A stretch of DNA of 5,650 nucleotides from VAZQ01 sp050725815 (GTDB taxonomy: Bacteria; Pseudomonadota; Alphaproteobacteria; Rhizobiales; Xanthobacteraceae). The translations under genes were made by a program, and so were the position numbers. Within the stretch, counting starts at the first letter, position 1. Every line of letters begins with the position of its first letter. The notes beneath the pieces were generated by a model. That model was not told where the DNA came from and searched no databases. It saw only the letters and a program-made list of their open reading frames with translations. The stretch lies in contig JBOHIG010000417.1 of the NCBI GenBank assembly GCA_050725815.1, positions 1 through 5,650 of the forward strand. The letters run 5' to 3'. Of this stretch, positions 5,521 to 5,650 are shown piece by piece.

Positions 5521-5552
5521 TGCCGGAAAAGTCCGTGCCGGGGCCACACTAG
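5517..5552. repeat. Short CTAG-bounded segment C abutting element B
   Basis: CTAGTG (5517-5522) and CACTAG (5547-5552) are inverted ends around 24 nt; the left CTAG is shared with the right end of element B, making the 12-bp palindrome GGCACTAGTGCC at 5513-5524. GTGCCGG is repeated directly at 5520-5526 and 5535-5541. The inner stem is weak (CCGG/CCGG), so this may be a decayed copy or a remnant left by another insertion. Confidence 0.45.
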
Positions 5553-5583
5553 GCCCAGATTCCGCTGTACGGGTGGATGCTTA

Positions 5584-5606
5584 CCCTTGCCGGATTCGGG
5601 CAGGGG
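5584..5606. repeat. Small hairpin near the right edge
   Basis: CCCTTGCC (5584-5591) pairs with GGCAGGGG (5599-5606) through eight pairs including one G-T, around the 7-nt loop GGATTCG. No T-run follows on either strand, so an intrinsic terminator is not supported. The rest of 5553-5650 shows no gene; GCCGTCCCTA at 5619-5628 also occurs at 4184-4193. Confidence 0.35.
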
Positions 5607-5644
5607 CCTTAGGAGATTGCCGTCCCTAAACCCGGGCCACAGAA

Positions 5645-5650
5645 CAGGAG
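5645..5650 (+). promoter_or_regulatory. Possible ribosome-binding site of a gene beyond the window
   Basis: The last bases, CAGGAG, match the motif before pcaD (ACAGGAG, 818-824). A + strand gene, divergent from the PobR-type regulator, might start within about ten bases after the window. By family habit pobA would be a natural candidate, but nothing in the sequence shows which gene it is. Confidence 0.3.

Noticed and set aside
5584..5606. Intrinsic terminator
   Set aside because: The stem is present but no T-run follows on either strand.
5346..5650. Insertion sequence with transposase
   Set aside because: No transposase frame is present; the palindromes are too short to be a full insertion sequence.

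Overview
The window is GC-rich, uses mostly G/C third positions, and looks like chromosomal DNA of an alphaproteobacterium. The Bradyrhizobium/Rhodopseudomonas/Afipia group is my best guess, from the style of the small Asn/Pro/Gln-rich protein, the membrane protein and the CTAG-ended palindromes; this is inference, since no rRNA or marker gene is present. Six protein genes are clear and a seventh, too short for most ORF filters, is well supported.

Left part, + strand: the 3' end of pcaB (1-807), then pcaD (831-1613), two consecutive steps of the protocatechuate branch of the beta-ketoadipate pathway. pcaB carries a strongly altered superfamily signature loop. The pca run ends here; no pcaC follows. 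After a 193-nt spacer with a perfect 16-bp palindrome comes a short BLUF blue-light-sensor protein (1807-2271), which keeps the flavin-switch residues but lacks the semi-conserved Trp. It is followed 90 nt later by a 359-residue flavodoxin-fold NAD(P)H/FMN oxidoreductase-like protein with an unusual cysteine cluster (2362-3441). These two flavin-related genes may be one transcription unit.

Right part, - strand: an AraC-family regulator of the PobR type (5345-4470), a 50-residue hydrophilic protein 32 nt downstream (4437-4285), a structured non-coding stretch (about 3995-4284), and a four-helix membrane protein (3994-3455) converging on the flavodoxin-like gene with a 13-nt gap. A PobR-like regulator near pca genes fits a region for using 4-hydroxybenzoate and protocatechuate.

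Right edge (5346-5650): no gene. It holds a tandem cluster of palindromic elements bounded by CTAG. The first is a 26-bp stem starting 8 bp upstream of the regulator's ATG, where it supplies an in-frame stop and leaves no room for a Shine-Dalgarno sequence. A purine-rich CAGGAG at the very end may be the ribosome-binding site of a gene starting just outside the window.

The points most worth following are the CTAG-bounded palindrome cluster and its junction with the pobR-like start, the degenerate PcaB signature loop, the BLUF plus flavodoxin pair, and the nested inverted repeats at 4107-4271. I do not see proof of a wholly new system.
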